Of a DNA stretch of 64,000 bases, positions 61,396-64,000 are shown piece after piece. The stretch lies in the NCBI RefSeq assembly GCF_900112335.1, contig NZ_FOLG01000011.1, forward strand, positions 118,093-182,092, given 5' to 3'. Under the pieces are notes generated by a model. It did not search any database. It was not told the origin of the DNA and worked only from the letters and a program-made list of their open reading frames with translations. The DNA is from Tropicimonas isoalkanivorans (GTDB lineage: Bacteria; Pseudomonadota; Alphaproteobacteria; Rhodobacterales; Rhodobacteraceae). The position numbers were made by a program, and so were the translations under genes. Numbering within the stretch: position 1 is the first letter of the stretch; each line of letters begins with the position of its first letter.

Positions 61396-62094
61396 ATGAA
61401 AGTCACCACAATTGGCTTCGATGCCGACGATACCCTGTGGCACAACGAGCGCTTCTTCGTGCTGACCCAAGATCGATTCGCCGACCTGCTGAGCGACTAC
61501 ACGGACCGCGAAATGCTGGACCAACGCCTGCTGGAATCCGAGAAACGCAACATCGGGCACTATGGCTACGGCATCAAAGGGTTCATGCTCTCGATGATCG
61601 AGACCGCGATTGACGTAACGGATTCCCGCGTTCCGGCCAGCGTTATCCGGCAAATTCTCGAGATCGGCCAGGACATGCTGCGTCACCCGATCGAACTGCT
61701 GCCCCACGCCCGGGATGCTGTGGAAGCGATGGCCCGGTCGAACCGCAAAGTCCTTTTGATCACCAAGGGCGACCTGTTGGACCAGGAACGCAAGCTAACC
61801 GAATCGGGATTGTGGGAGTGCTTCGACAGGGTGGAAATCGTGTCGGAAAAATCGGCAGAGGTTTTCGACCGCATTTTCAGCGAACATGGCGACGGGCCGG
61901 ACAAGGCGCTGATGGTCGGGAACTCCATGAAGTCCGACGTCCTGCCAGCAATTGCCGCGGGGGCGTGGGGAGTTCACGTTCCCTTCCACCTCGCCTGGGC
62001 GCTTGAGGCCGCAGATGCGCCGGATGGTCACGCCCGGTTCCGCGTGCTGGAGCATTTGGGCGAACTGCCCAATTTGGTCGAGGGCCTCGGATAA
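61396..62094 (+). CDS. HAD-family hydrolase
   Basis: A 232-residue phosphatase of the haloacid dehalogenase superfamily. Motif I is GFDADDTLWHNE (nucleophile D9, acid D11), motif II/III VLLITKGDLLDQERKLTESG, and motif IV VGNSMKSDVLPAIAAGAWGV. The cap domain (about 20-105) is helical. Substrate unknown; proteins with DADDTLWHN often act on phosphoglycolate-like or nucleotide substrates, but this is not decidable here. The ATG has GGAGG upstream. It is divergent from clpS. Confidence 0.92.
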   Translation: MKVTTIGFDADDTLWHNERFFVLTQDRFADLLSDYTDREMLDQRLLESEKRNIGHYGYGIKGFMLSMIETAIDVTDSRVPASVIRQILEIGQDMLRHPIELLPHARDAVEAMARSNRKVLLITKGDLLDQERKLTESGLWECFDRVEIVSEKSAEVFDRIFSEHGDGPDKALMVGNSMKSDVLPAIAAGAWGVHVPFHLAWALEAADAPDGHARFRVLEHLGELPNLVEGLG

Positions 62095-62275
62095 GATCTA
62101 GTGGAATCACGTCACTGGCGCCCCGAGATCTAGAGATGTTGCTTGAATGTCACCGTGAAAGGCGTTGGAATAGAACGCTTTTCGAGTCACCAGAGCCGTG
62201 GTACCTTGGCCTGGAGCAAAAAAATAACCGACCCTGAAAACAGGGCGGACCAAGGCAGACAGAGGCAGGCAGCAA

Positions 62276-63757
62276 ATGACGACGAGCATTGGTGGGCGCC
62301 GTGCGCTCGCTCTTCCCGTGATTTTCGTACTGACGTTCGCCGTTCTCATCGGCACCAGCATTCGTGCCGGCGCCCGCGAGTACGCGGCCATGGTGATGGA
62401 CGCGCGAACCGGCGAAGTTCTTTATTCTCGCAACGCGGACACCCGGCTTCACCCGGCGTCGCTGACGAAGATGATGACTCTCTACATCGCCTTCGAGGCC
62501 GTGGAACACGGGGAGATCGGGCTGGACACGAAGGTCAAGATTTCACGGAAAGCGGCGAACGAGGTGCCCTCCAAGCTCGGGCTTCGAGCGGGGCAGACCA
62601 TCGAGTTCCGGTATCTCATCCGGGCAGCCGCCGTGAAATCGGCCAACGACGCGGCAACCGCCATTGGTGAAGCGGTCTCCGGAAACGAAGCGGCCTTCGC
62701 GCGCCGGATGAACCGCACCGCCAAGGAACTCGGCATGACGCGCACGACGTTCAAGAACATGAACGGCCTGACAGAAGCGGGCCACCTGTCGACCGCGCGC
62801 GACATGTCGATTCTCGGGCGGCACCTGTTCTACGACTATCCACAATATTACAACCTGTTCTCCCGCCGCTCGACGGACGCCAAGCTGCGCACCGTCTACA
62901 ACACCAACCGCAAGTTTCTGGCCGCCTACGAGGGTGCCGATGGCATCAAGACAGGCTACACCAATGCGGCGGGCTCCAACCTCGTGGCGTCCGCCCATCG
63001 CGGCAACACGCGAATCATCACGACCGTCTTCGGCGCCAGCTCGAGCGCCGCGCGCAACGCCAAGGTCGCCGAATTGATGGACATGGGCTTCCAACGCGCC
63101 CCGAGGCAGGTCGCCGAGCGCAAACCGCAGCTTCCCACCTATGCCGGCAACGGAACGTCCACGGGCGCCAAGACCATCCAGGTCGCCCGCGCGGTTACAA
63201 GTTCGATGCGCCCGCTTGGGCGCCCGACCATGCCGGCCGTCGCCGAGGTCAAACAGGCGGCGCTGCAAAGCGGGATCGAGGCAGCGGTCGCCCTGGCGAC
63301 GGACGAAGCCGCCGTGGTCGCGGAGGTCGCCGCGGCGCCCGCGATACCGAAGACTGTCATCGGCGACGCCGTGACCAAGGCCGTTCTTTTGACGGCGGGG
63401 GCAACGAGCCCCCTTCCCCAGGCCCGCCCGCGCCGGCTGGACTTCGCCGCAGCCAAGCCCCTGGCCGAACCCTCGGGTGAACAGGTCGTTGTGTCCCGCG
63501 TGTCCACCTCGGGTGGACGCCATTGGGGTATCAACGTCGGCAGCTATCCGTCGCGCTACAAGGCCGAACGCGTTCTGCTGAAAACTGCGCTGTCGGAGAT
63601 GTCCACGCTAGACGGCGCCCTGCGCAAGGTCGCGCAACGCAGCACCGGGTTCGACGCGAACTTCCTTGGCCTGAGCGAAGACCAAGCCGCCTTGGCGTGC
63701 CGCCGCCTGGAAGCACGCGGGGCCGAATGCTCGACTTTCGGTCCGAACGGTTCCTGA
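62276..63757 (+). CDS. D-alanyl-D-alanine carboxypeptidase with SPOR domain
   Basis: A 493-residue peptidoglycan carboxypeptidase of the S11 family (DacA/PBP5-like). After a signal anchor (about 11-33) come the active-site motifs: HPASLTKMMT (SxxK, S62/K65), VKSANDAA (SxN, 122-124) and GADGIKTGYTN (KTG, 225-227). A Val/Ala/Pro-rich linker (about 300-405) leads to a C-terminal SPOR domain (about 415-490, HWGINVGSYPSRYKAERVLL), which binds denuded peptidoglycan at the division site. It trims D-Ala from stem peptides in the periplasm. A weak hairpin lies upstream. An IS element starts 66 bases after the stop. Confidence 0.93.
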   Translation: MTTSIGGRRALALPVIFVLTFAVLIGTSIRAGAREYAAMVMDARTGEVLYSRNADTRLHPASLTKMMTLYIAFEAVEHGEIGLDTKVKISRKAANEVPSKLGLRAGQTIEFRYLIRAAAVKSANDAATAIGEAVSGNEAAFARRMNRTAKELGMTRTTFKNMNGLTEAGHLSTARDMSILGRHLFYDYPQYYNLFSRRSTDAKLRTVYNTNRKFLAAYEGADGIKTGYTNAAGSNLVASAHRGNTRIITTVFGASSSAARNAKVAELMDMGFQRAPRQVAERKPQLPTYAGNGTSTGAKTIQVARAVTSSMRPLGRPTMPAVAEVKQAALQSGIEAAVALATDEAAVVAEVAAAPAIPKTVIGDAVTKAVLLTAGATSPLPQARPRRLDFAAAKPLAEPSGEQVVVSRVSTSGGRHWGINVGSYPSRYKAERVLLKTALSEMSTLDGALRKVAQRSTGFDANFLGLSEDQAALACRRLEARGAECSTFGPNGS

Positions 63758-63821
63758 TCCCAACACGCAAATAGATTCGCCGGAGCTCAACCCCACTCAC
63801 GGATCCGGCAGCGGCGGCCTT

Positions 63822-64000
63822 CTGGGCCGGCGTTGTTGCAGAACTCAGCCGGTGAAGGATTCACATCGGGAATTCATGCGGTTAGACGAGGTACATGAGC
63901 AAGCCCAAGCCCGCCCGCTACCGCACAACGAACTGGTCCACCTACAACGATGCGCTCAGGAAGCGCGGGTCGCTGCTGATCTGGCTGGACAAGGAGATGG
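63822..64000 (+). mobile_element. left end of an IS5-type insertion sequence (cut by the window edge)
   Basis: A transposase start (63895) is preceded by about 70 bases that begin with GGGCCGGCGTTGTTGCAGAA, resembling the GGCTTTGTTGCA-like terminal repeats of IS5/IS903-type elements. The other end is outside the window, so neither the inverted repeat nor a target duplication can be verified. It lies downstream of the carboxypeptidase gene and disrupts no visible gene. Confidence 0.65.
63895..64000 (+). CDS. IS5-family transposase, N-terminal part
   Basis: The visible 35 residues are MSKPKPARYRTTNWSTYNDA then LRKRGSLLIWLDKEM, truncated by the window end. RYRTTNW.SYN.AL..RGSL..WLD is the typical start of IS5/IS903-like DDE transposases in Rhodobacteraceae. 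The catalytic domain lies outside the window, so intactness cannot be judged. Confidence 0.85.
   Translation, partial: MSKPKPARYRTTNWSTYNDALRKRGSLLIWLDKEM

Noticed and set aside
62095..62275. Possible terminator or riboswitch upstream of the carboxypeptidase gene
   Set aside because: AGATCT sites and a 5-bp stem (CCCTG/CAGGG) are present, but no T-run, no conserved aptamer pattern and no longer pairing could be supported.

Overview
The window is a gene-dense, high-GC bacterial chromosome segment with short intergenic gaps, many 1-11 bp gene overlaps and several GTG or TTG starts. The gene complement points to an alphaproteobacterium of the family Rhodobacteraceae (Rhodobacter/Roseobacter relatives). 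Evidence includes a TIGR02302-type protein after lysA, a DUF6173-like gene, the tiny aa3-type cytochrome oxidase subunit IV, phaA-phaB, and the pyrB/pyrC/plsY order. No rRNA, tRNA, CRISPR array, prophage or biosynthetic island is visible. The only mobile element is the start of an IS5-type insertion sequence at the right edge. The species cannot be named from the sequence alone.

Layout. 0-3.2 kb: argH, a small lipoprotein, lysA and the start of a TIGR02302 gene, all on the minus strand. 3.2-6 kb: a TlpA-like thioredoxin, a rhodanese, tag and a solitary EAL protein. 6.1-8.3 kb: phaA and phaB (acetyl-CoA to 3-hydroxybutyryl-CoA), each followed by its own hairpin. 8.3-16.7 kb: a DMT exporter, a DUF465 protein, a TrmN6-like methyltransferase, DUF2007, a polyprenyl diphosphate synthase, ispE, a TPR lipidless periplasmic protein, ETF-ubiquinone oxidoreductase and greA. 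16.7-26.4 kb: an unknown membrane protein, a GNAT enzyme, azlCD, a lipoprotein with a possible permuted-papain fold, the CoxIV peptide, a frameshifted DUF6173 gene, a metallo-beta-lactamase-fold hydrolase, an acyl-CoA dehydrogenase, a Sua5-type threonylcarbamoyl-AMP synthase, YqgE and a free-standing DsbD-alpha domain. 26.4-31.3 kb: an RND efflux pair.

31.4-37.4 kb: moaB with a uracil-DNA glycosylase, then pyrB, two small membrane proteins and a dihydroorotase-like pyrC that has lost its metal ligands, followed by plsY and a DUF805 protein. 37.4-44.5 kb: gshA, a membrane protein, GNAT, rsmE, ubiA, and a BON/OmpA protein with a coiled-coil membrane partner. 44.6-54 kb: moaE-moaD-pgsA-uvrC, then an AT-rich gap containing a perfect DnaA-box match, a FolM/PTR1-like reductase, a cation antiporter, a small Cys-rich protein, SppA, glycerate kinase with a K+ channel, a YvlD-like protein and a lipoprotein. 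54-60.8 kb: a complete dpp dipeptide ABC operon with an M24 peptidase embedded in it. 60.9-64 kb: clpS, a HAD phosphatase, a DacA-type carboxypeptidase with a SPOR domain, and the IS5 end.

Most genes are housekeeping. The least ordinary signals are a dispersed intergenic element (six copies, one core motif next to hairpins, nearly always just downstream of a gene on its own strand), the disrupted DUF6173 gene, the pseudo-dihydroorotase beside pyrB, the missing Fe-S cysteines of the uracil glycosylase, and the palindrome-rich AT island upstream of uvrC.
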